This document shows positions 52,270 through 63,450 of a DNA stretch of 64,000 nt, piece after piece. Position numbers and translations under genes: made by a program. The notes beneath the pieces were generated by a model. It was not told the DNA's origin. It saw only the letters and a list, made by a program, of their open reading frames with translations, and did no database searches. Position 1 is the first letter of the stretch; every line of letters begins with the position of its first letter. Source of the DNA: Cinclus cinclus (taxonomy: Eukaryota > Chordata > Aves > Passeriformes > Cinclidae); assembly GCF_963662255.1 (NCBI RefSeq), contig NC_085047.1, positions 55,426,006 to 55,490,005 of the forward strand, in the 5' to 3' direction.

Positions 52270-52542
52270 CTCGCAGCTTTGCTGAAACTGCACAAAAAAG
52301 GCAACCCGGGGGGGGCGACGGGGGGGACACACACACGCGGTTATTTTTTGATTTTATTTTTCTCCGGTTAAAAGGCGAATCCTCCTCCTTCTCCCTTCCT
52401 CCCTCTCTCCCCTTCCCCCCCTCGCTACTGGAAGATCTTTTTTATTTTCCCTTGCTGCCTTCTATGCTGGCAACGTCCTGCGAGTGGCTATTTCGCTTTT
52501 GCACCGAGAGAAGAGCTTCTCCCTTCGCCCTCTCTTTTGACA
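52270..52542 (+). other. Putative first exon, mostly 5' UTR
   Basis: The proposed exon starts about 30 bases after the TATA-like element and ends at a donor reading gaca|gtaagtgcc (GT at 52,543). It is pyrimidine-rich. An ATG at 52,464 opens 26 codons up to the donor (MLATSCEWLF...), in a weak initiation context with T at -3. The peptide matches no family I know, so it is as likely an upstream open frame as the true start. If the model is right, the following sequence is a first intron and the coding exons lie beyond 64,000 or in parts I could not recognise. Alternative: an enhancer-associated or long non-coding transcript. Confidence 0.4.
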
Positions 52543-52548
52543 GTAAGT
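52543..52548 (+). other. 5' splice site (GTAAGT)
   Basis: A perfect match to the intron side of the vertebrate donor consensus, preceded by gaca. It lies about 295 bases after the TATA-like element in the densest CpG island. Confidence 0.45.
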
Positions 52549-52868
52549 GCCATTTAGCTACCGCCTTTTCGGGGACTGGGGGGGCCGCCTGCTCGCCTAC
52601 CTGCCCGCTGCCCTAGAGAGCGGGCAGCAGGAACTGGGAGCTCCGGGGTAGCGGGGGGAGCTTTGTTGGCGGTGAGGGGACAGCGCCGCGGAGCGAGCGG
52701 GGATGCCCGCAGGGGGGATGGGGGCGTGGGGGACCCGTGGATTTTGCCGGGGGGGCCGACCGGTGAAATAAGGTGATCGGGAGAGGAGACGGCTGCCGCC
52801 GCCCGCCGAACAAAAGCTGACGCCGATATTAAACGGGCTTTTGTTAGGGGGAAGTGAGTGTGCGTGCC

Positions 52869-52892
52869 TGTGTGTGTGTGTGTGTGTGTGTG
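52869..52892 (+). repeat. (GT)12 microsatellite
   Basis: Twelve TG/GT units inside the main CpG island, followed at once by a run of G. Confidence 0.95.
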
Positions 52893-53345
52893 CGGGGGGG
52901 ACACCCCGCCCGCAGCAAGTTGCCGTGCGGCGGAGGGCACCTCAGACTTGTTTACCGCTCGGCGCGGCGCTCGCTGGCGTGTTTACCCTGCACACACGGC
53001 GCGGGGCTCCCCTCCTCCCCCCAGCCCCATCCTTCCTCCGTGCCCCGGGGAGGGGAGGGACGAGCGGAGCGGGGTTTAAAGTGGCGTTGGAGGGGGGGCG
53101 GGGGGGTGCGCCGTCAGGAGATGCTGATACGATCACGCGTAAAACAACCACCCGCCCCCCCACCCCCCCCCCTCCGGTTTGCAAGTCGGATCGGTGCAAG
53201 CGCAGGCAGTCACTGGCCGGAGGGAGAATTACATCATCCCCTGCTCCAGTGATGCTACCTTTCGTGCCGCTACCATGAGCGCAGGGAAACAACCGGGGGC
53301 GCGCCTCACCCCCCCCCCCCACCCCGGCCGGCTCGGTGCCACCCT

Positions 53346-53377
53346 GGGGGCGGCGGGGGTGAGCCGGGGGGGCGGGG
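53346..53377 (+). other. G-quadruplex motif
   Basis: Four G runs of 5, 5, 7 and 4 with intervening loops of 4, 6 and 1 bases fit the standard G4 pattern on the plus strand. The motif lies just before a CACT/AC repeat and downstream of the putative first exon. Confidence 0.6.
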
Positions 53378-53392
53378 AGGCGCGGCCCCGCG

Positions 53393-53426
53393 TCACTCAC
53401 TCACTCACTCACTCACTCTCACACAC

Positions 53427-53460
<34 letters not shown>
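53393..53460 (+). repeat. (CACT)n-(AC)n compound microsatellite
   Basis: Six CACT-type units pass into about a dozen AC units, with a few CACACT interruptions. On the minus strand it reads (GTGA)n, which repeats the donor-like word GTGAGT. Confidence 0.95.
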
Positions 53461-53499
53461 GCCCGCCCGAGTGTTTACAGCGCTCACACAGGCGTATTG

Positions 53500-53507
53500 T
53501 GACGTCG
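53500..53507 (+). promoter_or_regulatory. CRE-like site
   Basis: TGACGTCG matches seven of eight bases of the CREB/ATF site TGACGTCA. Two further half-sites (tgacgt, tgacgc) occur at about 53,740 and 53,750. The position, some 1.2 kb after the putative start, would be intronic or could mark another start site. Confidence 0.35.
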
Positions 53508-55662
53508 CCTGAGTGACAGCCCGCCGCGCCAACGGGGGGGGGCGCGGCCCCCGACGCCACGGGAGCAGAGCAGGGGAGCCCCGCCCGCCCCGGGCCCCCC
53601 GCGGGACCGGCGCCGTGAGCGGCTCCGCGGGGGCTGCAGGGCCCCGCCGAGCCCGGGGCTAAACGCTCCCCAAGTGACATCCAACTCACACGCTCCAGTA
53701 CCGCCGTGGCTTACGCGATGCCGAGCAGTTTTGAGTTCGTGACGTTCTGTGACGCTTTAAGCGCACGCTGTGGAAGGGATTGCTCGTGAGAGAGGCGAGG
53801 TGCGCTTGGAAGCGTGGGGTGTCTGTGAAGATCCACTGCTCCCGCCGGCAGCGAGCGGGAACGCGGGGCCGGTCTCTTGCCGGGGAGCACGGTCCAGATG
53901 GGACTTTGGGATAGGGACACCGTCAGCGTAGAAGCTGTCATATCGATGGCTCTGGACACTGCAGAGTGGACAATAAAAATATTACCTTTTTTTTTTGTTT
54001 GTTTGTTTTTTTTAAGGGATATAGACTTAAGTACTTAAGGACAAAATCTACATTTCACACATCCTGTGCTTTCCTCAGTGCTCCAAGTGTAATGTTGTAG
54101 GGTTAGAAACTTGTTGTAATATGCTGCTGGGTTGGGAAAAAGTGTCTGTGGGGTTTACTCAGCCTGTGAAAATATTGAAGCAGTGCTTACCCACTGCAAA
54201 GTCAATAAAATTGTATCGCACTAAAACCAACAAAAAGTGCTCTGCAAGTTTATATTTCTCAAGAATTGTCTGCCAGAATGCAGCAGTGTGAAAATTATTA
54301 GCGAAACACCAGCATCTACTCGCTGCAAAATTCAAGTACCCACGAAGCCCTGTTTAATAGTACACACAGTTTTTAATGTGTTAATGGTTTGGGTTTCTTC
54401 AAAGCACACCACTTTTTGAAGTCTGGGTGTTTCTATTTGTGCAGAAAATAGACTGAGAAGCTTTGAGCTCGTACTGTTACCAAAGTTAAAAGGAAACAAA
54501 GTTGAGCTGCTAAGTCGGCAGTCTGGAATGAGTCAATAGTATCTCCTTTGTCCTGCTAGCTTTCTCTGCTGTGGTGTATCTTTGCTCTATTTCCTCTGCA
54601 AAAGCAAATGAGCATTTCCACCCTCGGCATATTTAATAGAACTCCAGGCTTCTAAATATTCTAAACTACCAGTAATATTCCAATGTGTCTGCCTTTCCCA
54701 GCTGTATACAACAGTCCTGATACCGTCAATGACAGTATGCTCATTTCTTTAACCACAGAGATACTTCCATATTTTCCATTATCTATAATTAATAGAGCAA
54801 ATTATTCTTGCTTTGTTGTAGTAAGCCTTCATAAGGGAGCAAATATGCCTTTTTAAAGTTCTCCATTATCTCTTGGGTTTTTGGTTGGTTTTGATTTGTT
54901 GGGGTTTTTTTAAGGGGAAAAAAAAAAAAAGATTGGGCTGGAGACATGAAGGAGATGTAAATAACTCCCCTCTTCATTTACTCGGGGATTCCCTGGGAGT
55001 CTCAGAGGGCAAGAAGGTAACATAGCTGGCTTTTACAACAGGATGACAGGTCCTGACACAGGGTCACAGAGAATCTATGCTTGGCTAGCCCTGTGCTCCA
55101 GTTCTGTTTAGCTGGTAGCTAGTCCCTTGAGGGATCAATGTCAACTTAAGCATGCTAACTTCTACAAGCAATGGGCTGGCCAGTGAGAGCTGACTGGCTC
55201 CTCCAGGGCTCCCTACTTCTGCTGCACTTGGAGCTCAAGTGCTGCTACCAGGCTTTCTGTGGCTCCGCAGCTTGTCACAGAGAGAATTAAAGTGGCAACA
55301 GTACAAAGTAAGCCCCAGCACTGCCTGCTCTCTGAAAACAAAAGGTGGCTAGATGTATTAGGTGGATAGGAAAAGCAGCTTGGGTAGGGACATGGCTTAA
55401 TGACTAAGGCACAGAAACTGGAGCCAACTCCCATCACCATGAGCTAAGTTTCTGTGCGCCTCAAACCCACTTTGCCCTTAAATTCTGGCCTTGAATTGTT
55501 ATTAGCTGTTCCACAGATCTGTCACACTCCCAGAGATAATAAACAAAGGTCAATTCAATATCCCTCACATAAAGGCATTAGATATCAACTTACTTTCTCT
55601 TTTAAGATATGTATATCTTAAATTTAACAATTAGGGAACAAGGTGTTTCTCTGTGAGTGTGC

Positions 55663-55698
55663 GTGTGTGTGTGTGTGCATGCACACACACATACACAC
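55663..55698. repeat. (GT)n-GCATGC-(CA)n inverted repeat
   Basis: A GT run meets a CA run at the self-complementary centre GCATGC (55,677-55,682), making a hairpin- or cruciform-prone microsatellite. Arms are roughly 15 bases, with one change on the right arm. Confidence 0.85.
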
Positions 55699-56156
55699 CT
55701 CCTCACACTGACAGTCCTTTCTGGTTTAACTTTCAAAACCCATTGGAGATTAGAGTTGGGTTACTAGAGTTCAAAGAAGAGTGAATTTGTATTAACTCAC
55801 CAGGGTTGAAACCTGTATTTTAATATGTACAGTATGTAGTTTTTATTCAGTTTTATGTTACAGTATGAAGGCTTTTTAAGTCTGCAAGGTCAAGATAATT
55901 TTTTGTGTTTATAAAAATGAGGCTTGCTTGTTATTAATTATCTAACTCTGCTTTTCTTTTGATACTTGAAGTACATAAATTAGTAATTTAGCACATGATT
56001 AGCTGAATGACCCTTCCTTTGCTTTTTTCACTTTTTTCAAGATTATCAGTCAACTACTGCTGTATTACTGTATAGGTGATCAGGCTGTGTGTACCATTTG
56101 ATGTCTGATACTTTTAAATTATTTTTGTAGTCTTATTCTGTACATAAGTTCCCAGG

Positions 56157-56159
56157 TAT

Positions 56160-56206
<47 letters not shown>

Positions 56207-56209
56207 TTA
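56157..56209 (+). repeat. (TTTA)13 microsatellite
   Basis: About 53 bases of uninterrupted TTTA/ATTT units, the longest perfect tetranucleotide repeat in the window. It is likely to be variable in length. Confidence 0.97.
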
Positions 56210-59200
56210 ATGCAGCTCTGTAATTCCTAATGGCAACAAGCAGTTTTCTCTGATCACCATAAAGGCCTATGTCATGGATTTCTACAGCTTTCGTTTAAAA
56301 CTCTGGACACATTTCCATCTTTTAATTTGTAAAGGGTGTTACTAACTTGCATTTGGAAATTTGACTGATTCAGATAGCACAGTCTTCCTGGTTCTGCAAG
56401 CAGGCAGTTCCAGTGTTTCAGCTTTTGCACAGTAGCACTTTAACAAGCAGCAACCATGCATAACTAACAAGACTGCAAGTCCAGTTACCGCTTTTTAGAA
56501 GCCTCTACCCAGATGTTATGTTATCCAAAATGTCCATTTCATATTGTTGCAGCTGTATGACAGTACTAATAAGAGCAGGAAAGTGCAGTAGTTATTTACA
56601 ATGGATAAGATACAGGGGGAGAAAAAAAAGTTTTTAAAAATGGAGCCTGAGGCGCAGGAAGAAAGAACAGCTCCAGCTATCCTTTTATAGTAACTGGTGT
56701 TTTATGGGAAGTGGTTAAGAAAGAAAAACTCTCTTTTCCTTCCAGCAGTTGGCCAGTGATGGCATGATACTTCTAACTGAAGACTGATAGCATTTTTGGA
56801 TAAACCCTTACATGGATTTCATTTCTAGTATCTGGAAACAAGCAGTATTGTTTTCCTCAGCTTCTTCTCTTGAACTTACTTTTAGATTCTGGATCTTACC
56901 CTCTAACTGTATTGATGGATGCCTAATAGAACAGTTTTCAAGTTTGGCATTAATGCTTCATAAAAAGTAACATATTCTTATGAATATTTTTAAGTACAGT
57001 AGTAGTTTTCATTAGTATTTTTTTACATGTACAGTTAGCAGTCTGAATACAACATACAAATAGATGGTATTAGCTAGACAGGACATCACTTCAAAATATG
57101 TACAAAATGTATACACAAGATACACCTAGCACGGACAAAAAAAAGTGTTCTTAGCACGGATTACAGGTACAAATGATTACTTTGATGAATGGAAACCAGG
57201 AATTCAGTAGCAGTTCACCAGATGAGAAATATGCCTTTAGACTCCACAAAGAAGTAAAAAACAAATATGCTGAAAACTAGGCAACCTTAGCTAGAAGAAC
57301 AGATTATTGAGACTGCTGTACTTTTTAAGGACTCTTAGTACCCTCATTTCTGTCTGAATGTGTTATTTGCAAGAACATCCTTTTTTATACAACAATACAT
57401 TTCACAAAGATTCCACTGCACAACACTGTACTGATTGGCTGTCACAACTACTGACTAAATATTAATTCTGGTAGTCTTTCTAAGTTAAATCTGTAAACTC
57501 ATATATCTGGATAACTTTCAAAACCCTACACACTACAACGTAAGTGAAACCCTCAACAGAACAATTTCCTGACTTACACATTGTCCATCCTTGTTTTTAA
57601 AGATTTAGTTAGTAATTAACATTAGTTTGCCCATTTTACTTTTATTAGTTAGATAGAGAAAAATTAGATGGTGTCTTTTGTTTTGAAGTGTATTTCATCT
57701 TAGTTTTATTACACTAAGGAGAGTGATAAATACTGCAGGCTAACTAGAAGGAGTTCCACATTAGTGCAATCACTTTGGTTTCGTAACTCCTACAGATTTT
57801 TATCCCTTACAAGCAATGATTTACATATCATTGAGGGAAAATGAAAATGAGGGGGAATCTCATTATGACACTGCAGTGTTCTTAGTTTCTCCTAACACAG
57901 ACTAGATTGAACCTGGCCTATGTCAAGGGTCCTTTCTCATAACAGTCATGCACAATTAAGGCTCTCTTCTCTCAATAGAGAAAACCAGACCCAAAATGTG
58001 GAGGAGGACATGGACTCCTATTCTTTCACCTTCACCCCCCACCCCCACCCTCTGAGCTGTAAAGAAAGGATCAGGTTGCACTATTTTAAAAGCTGGTGCA
58101 GTACACGCACACTTCCTTGCTATATTGGCAAGCACTGGGAGAAAATCTCTCTCAGAGCTCCCTGCAGGAGTTCCTACTGCTTCATAACATCCTTTACTCA
58201 GGACTGTGACTTCTCAACATAGCTGAGTCTTCAATAAACTTCTCCCATAAACATACAATATTTTTAGGGACATATACAAATAACAGTATTATTGAAATAA
58301 CTTACCTTTGACCCATGGCTTTGAAAGCTTCATGCTTGATGCAAATCATAAAAATCAAACTATCACAATAGCTCAGCACTACAGGCAAAGTAGACCTGTA
58401 AATAAATTGAGAGGTTAAGCAACTTACCACAATTTCCTGAATATGCTTAAATAAACAGGATTGATTAACACATTAAAGAATATAATTGTTTTGTCTTTCA
58501 TCCTACGGTCTGAGCACAGATTTCCGGTTACTGGTCCTATAGACACTTCAAATTAAATCAAACTGCTGATGTTAAATCTATACCAAGGTGGAAGATGGAT
58601 GGTGCTTTGGCCAAAGTTTGGAATGGGAGTCTAAACAAGGGCCATAATGCCGTCCTTGACTCTGAATTTCACCAATGGCTTTTCTATTCTAAGATAGGGA
58701 CAGTTAAAACTGTCCTACACCTCACTGAATCACAGAGATAAATTAGTGCTTACAGGATGTGCCAATGCTACACACACCAGGGTTATAAAAGTCTAAAATA
58801 ATCTAAGATCTGAAAAAAGTGTTCAGCAACATTTTGTTTACCTCTACATTTGGCTTCTTAAAAATATAAAGCTTACAGTTCCCAAAGCAAGGTTCCTAGT
58901 TAGCAATGCCTAATGCACATCAAGAGGCTAAACCAACTATGAAGGTCTCTCTTAAGAGGAGTTCCTATGCCATATATCTCCACACAATAAAAGAAAACCA
59001 AAATTACAGTGATTGAAGTCCTCACCAGTCTTCCACTTTCTTCACATTAGATATGAAGACCTGCCTGGGAAAGGACACTCAAAGCCTCACAGCTCACCCA
59101 GAGTTCCTCCTGCAGGAGCTGTAGAAGGAAGCCATAAGCCACCTCCTGTTGGAATAGGGCAGGTTTCACACTTGGGAGAAAGAGTCTGCACAAAGCACTG

Positions 59201-60889
59201 CATAAATGCTGGGCTGAGCCAGTGGCACTCAGAGGCTAGTAGAGCTGTATTAATCTGTCAAGTGGCCTAACAGTGAGAAGGAATACGTCCTATTTAGTCT
59301 TGCCTCAGCCACTATTACCTGAGCTCTGGGAGTTTCAAAGGGACAAAATCTCATTCCAGGCTTAAAATAAGCTTGAGCTCTATAGATAAAAATCTGTATA
59401 TTACATCTAGATACTACAGTTGTAGTTGTTAATAATACACAGTTTCAACATACAGACTCGGAGATATTTAATTTGAAAGCAAGAATGAAAATAATGACAG
59501 ACAGTATCATATGGCAACAGATTTACAATAGCAAAACTGTCCTTTTCTTATGCATTAGAGTCATCATTCTAGAGGGAGAGCCTGCTGGAAATGTGCAAAA
59601 GGCACATGAAAATGGAAGGAAAGATAAGAAGTTTAATGGAAGATGCTGATCTGGATGACTGAAGTCTTCATCAAATAAGAAAGCAGTCTCTTATTTACTT
59701 TCTGATGCTGTGTAAATGAGTGAATGAAAGCCCACACATTCTCTTGCAAATCATGTCACAAGGATTCTACATCTCTATGCCCCTGAGGTCACGAGTGACC
59801 ATGTACTGACCCCTGACAGACTCCTGCCGCCTCTCCTTTAATACACCTCCCTAACCACTTGAGCCCCTATGAGCACTCTACACTACATGCTTCCTACGTT
59901 TCCTTTCTTTTGTTGTAGCAATCTGCACCCCACGAAAATATCCTATAATCTTGTGTGTTTCTCTACAACCATTTTTGTACTGAGAAGTTTCTCAATACTT
60001 AAGCAGGCATGTTAAGGAATAAGGAAAAATGTAAAAAGATAAGATTATTTCAGGGAGAGACTCAGCAAGTTTTCAGAAAAAGGAATACTGTATTTCAAAT
60101 AAAATAGGAATTGTTTTCAATTGGAAGAGGCTCACATTTATATTACCAGTAAAACTTCTACTGAAAGGGGAGGAAACAGTAACTGTAGACAGTAGTTCAA
60201 AAGGAAGTTCTGTTACAGCACAGACCAAAAAAATTAACTTGTTCTTACAGAGTATAAAATATACAATTAGTGCTGAACTTTTGCATATGCCTTAAATACT
60301 GAGCTGTGAGTGTGGACTGCTCTTTAATGTGTCCAGCAGCCTTGATGCTGAAACCTATACGAGGAAATAATTATGACAATAGCATTCACCAAACACAAAA
60401 CTGAAATATTCTTTCATTGAAATTCCTCCAGGTCTAACAAAGGCAGCATTGAAAAAAGAATCAAAAAAACAACCCAGCATTCCAAAGACCACTGTAGATG
60501 CTGGACATACTGGACATCGACTGATTCTTGAGTTCAAGACAGACATACACTAGCCAAAAGGAGTAACTCGAACAAAGAAGAGACTTTCAGGTTTCAGACT
60601 TTCCAGTTTCAGACCTCTAGTTCGAGCTTATCTATATTTTCACACATCAGTAGGCTCAGTGGAGTTAGAAATATCCAGCACATGTAACGGAAACAACCTC
60701 TATCAGCGGATACAGCATGAACATGATACCGTATGTTTCCCAAGCCTAGAGCAATTGTCAAGCAATTACTGTTTGTCAAGACAACACACTTGATAATCAG
60801 GGTCATCTAACCCCAGGTCATCTCCTTCTACCTTACAGTGAGGCAGGTCTCAGTAACTCAGCTGCCCAGCTTTCTTTAATTTGCTCTGA

Positions 60890-61080
60890 AGGAGAGTTGC
60901 AGATGCCGCTTTCCTCGCTGCACGCAGCCCGAGAGCCGAGGCAGGCAGGGGGGACAAGGGCTCAGCCCTGCACTGCAATGGCTCCAACAGGCAACAGATG
61001 CTGGGGTTTTGTTCCGAGGGAAGGAGGGCCCGTGCGGGTCAGAGGGGACTCCTGGACAACCGATTATTAACCAGGGCTTT
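60890..61080. other. Small CG-rich pocket in AT-rich flank
   Basis: About ten CG dinucleotides in 190 bases (for example gccgctttcctcgctgcacg and cccgtgcgggtc), against an almost CG-free background. It could be an alternative first exon, an enhancer or a remnant of a GC-rich insertion. No splice pair or coding frame fixes which. Confidence 0.35.
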
Positions 61081-62034
61081 CTAAAGCACTTGCAAGGCCC
61101 ATATTGTGTTTGTTTAGGACCCAGAACTACAAGTGCATGTTATCAGCAGACTGGGTGAATTGGTTTGTGTCTCTGAGTTCAATTACCAATTCTAGCTACC
61201 TTTTCAAACAGCAAGGACAATAGCCTTGTCTTACGCAGTCTATTTTGGTCCAGATTTGTATTTCCTTTTTTTTTTCTTTCAATTTAAAGACCGTTATTCA
61301 ATTAAATATATCTTCTTTACAAAATATTGTTCTTTTTGCTATCTAGATTGTGACTTCATGCCTGCACACTTTTTATTTAATCACCTATATAAGCAACTTC
61401 TTATTCTTAATTTCTACATCTTATAATAGAAAATTTAATGGCTTCTCTTTACCATGACTTTGTCTTCCAATCATAATTTATAAAAGTGTCCATGTAGATG
61501 GAATTTGGAATTAAATTAAAATGTAGCTAAAGAGCCATTTTTCTCAGTTAAATTAAATAGCTATAACTTTACACAACGTGTAAGAAAAAGAACTTATCAG
61601 AATGTACCGTATTGAAAACTGATTTATTCAACAAGGATGAATCAGTGCTAGTTGGTGAACTTAATTTTTTCTGGTTAGCACGACCTTCAAGACTGTACAA
61701 CTAGTACACCTCATCCTCTTACAGATTTCATTTATGGGCCTAATGAGAAAAAATGAAATTACCTGCTTTTTCATCTCCCAGTGGATTTTTCAATCTCAAA
61801 CATACGAGTCACTAATATAAAGTAGACAAGTACATTCAAAGAGAAAAAGAAAAGCTATCAGAAGCTGGTTAACCTGCACATTCTTCAGGTTATAATTCCA
61901 AATGCTCTGCCAGTGACTTCCACCCCTTCAGTGGTTTGACTTTATCTAAAACTTTGGTATAAAAAATGCGTGCCATGGTATTTTTATTGTGTTATTTCAA
62001 AATACTATAGTAAATTTAACCTTAGTACTGGCTG

Positions 62035-62215
62035 ACCCAATTTCATAATTAATTTTAAGTGGTCTTGTTAAAAAAATAAACTTTTAATTTAAAGAATTTA
62101 ACAATTTATAGGGAACTCATTAAACACTTATTAATCATTCCAGGAGGCCACACAAATAACAGAAAATGTGATTTCCCTCCTTTCTTTTATAGCCATTTAG
62201 ACTTTAGTATGTTTA
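62035..62215. promoter_or_regulatory. Candidate conserved non-coding element
   Basis: Homeodomain-type words (cataattaatttt, tttaattt, attaatcatt) and an NKX-like aagtgg lie in sequence that is not a simple repeat, ending in a 'ccaggaggccacacaaataa' block. The call is inferred from word content only. Confidence 0.18.
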
Positions 62216-63235
62216 AACCAGCACGGGTCCCTACTGTGCCTGTATACACAAAGTTAAAGAGACAGAGCCCTGGAACAGAGGTTTACCTTCATTTCCTCAA
62301 TATCTGAGGCATTAGAAGTAAGAAAACAAACAGGATAGTCTTTTTCTTTAATGCACTGGCTGTTCAGGTGCAGATTTACCAGCAGCAGGAGGGAAAGTGT
62401 GAAAGGATGCCATGAAGATCTCTAGATCCTTCTCTGTTCCTCCACCCATTCTCCTCCTCCTCAAGCTACAGCTGCATCTATGCCTATCTACTGAAAACTG
62501 AACAGACTTCAGGCTAACCCAGGGAACTGAACATCAGAATTCACCATCTTAATCTCTGCTAAAAATAGAGACTTCCCATTAAATTTCCTTGTCCTTGTAA
62601 AGTGACTTAGAAGGACAATCTCACAGGTTTAAAGGGAAAGTTATTTGTGAGAATTTCCTATAGTTGTGATCCTGGCTTGCTGCATTTTGGAATATGACTT
62701 ACAGATTTGGTATCGCAGATCTGTGGATTTGATCTATTCACTTAAGAGGGATCAGAATGAAATTCCACCTTCTCTTCCCAAATTACTGTGATGGAAACAA
62801 CACCATCCCATGGATTTTTCTATTACTTTTCTTGCTCTTTTCATTGCCAGGCTCAAAGATTTCCTCTCTGTAATAAAGAGATTCTGAAAGCCAGTATAAG
62901 GAACAAGAAAAATCACTCCTCAGAATTGTAATAGTAGCAACAAGTTTCTAGAGAGAGAAAGATGTATAAAGTTTGATTTAAGAAAGGGCAAGATCACGTG
63001 AGAAAAAATGAGAGGTGGAGGCATTTCATTAATGTATGTTATAAAATCTCTGAAATACTACAGACTGCGAAGCTAGCAAAGTTGAGAGTGCAGTAAAAGG
63101 GATAAGAATGACTAAGGTTGACTCTAGTTGATTGAATTTAAAGAGGGGAAAGTCCTGAAAGTATTTTGTTTCATTTGTGCAAAGACTGTGAGTAGGTCAT
63201 CATGTATAAACAAACTTTGTTTTAAGAATACTAGA

Positions 63236-63450
63236 GAGGTCAGACTGCTTCAGGTCAGGCACTTGGCCCATTTACCCATCTCTAACAGCTGACAAAAGCC
63301 AATTCTTGTCCAAATATTCCCTCAGTGAACAGCAGGACCAGGACAAGCACACTTGATAATGCCCATACATTCCAGCATTCAACTTTGTTTTAGCTTGGAG
63401 GGCTTCCTGAACCTGATGTGGTTTGTCCAGTTGGTGACCCTCACTAGATG
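63236..63450 (+). repeat. Ancient amniote retroposon fragment (copy 2)
   Basis: The same series of landmarks as at 5,655 recurs in the same order: 'aggtcagact', 'ggcccatttacccatctcta', 'acagctgacaaaagcc', 'caggaccaggacaagcacac', 'acattccagcattcaact' and 'gggcttcctgaacctgatgt'. The two copies are much diverged from each other. This supports an old family that was spread before birds diversified. The family name is not certain. Confidence 0.45.

Larger units (their letters stand above)
51330..53900. promoter_or_regulatory. CpG island 4 (main island)
   Basis: The longest and densest CG-rich region of the window, strongest at 51,760-52,160, 52,560-53,140 and 53,270-53,700. It contains many Sp1-type GC boxes, poly-C/poly-G runs, a TATA/MEF2-like element at 52,239, a strong 5' splice site at 52,543 and a CRE-like word at 53,500. 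Together these make it the best candidate promoter island for a plus-strand gene. Overlapping frames of 100-174 codons on both strands are compositional (R, P, A, G) and are not called. Confidence 0.8.
53901..63235. other. AT-rich flank: putative first intron or intergenic
   Basis: CG content drops sharply after about 53,900, after which poly-T tracts appear at 53,986-54,014. No coding exon is recognisable up to the next repeat. Listed inside it are a GT/CA palindrome at 55,663, a TTTA microsatellite at 56,157, a small CG-rich pocket at 60,890-61,080 and a candidate regulatory block at 62,035. The 100-codon frame at 57,920-58,222 shows no domain. Confidence 0.5.

Noticed and set aside
52239..53900. 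Naming the gene (for example a MEF2-controlled developmental regulator)
   Set aside because: The element and island type suggest a class of gene, but no coding exon or conserved protein segment is present, so any name would be a guess.
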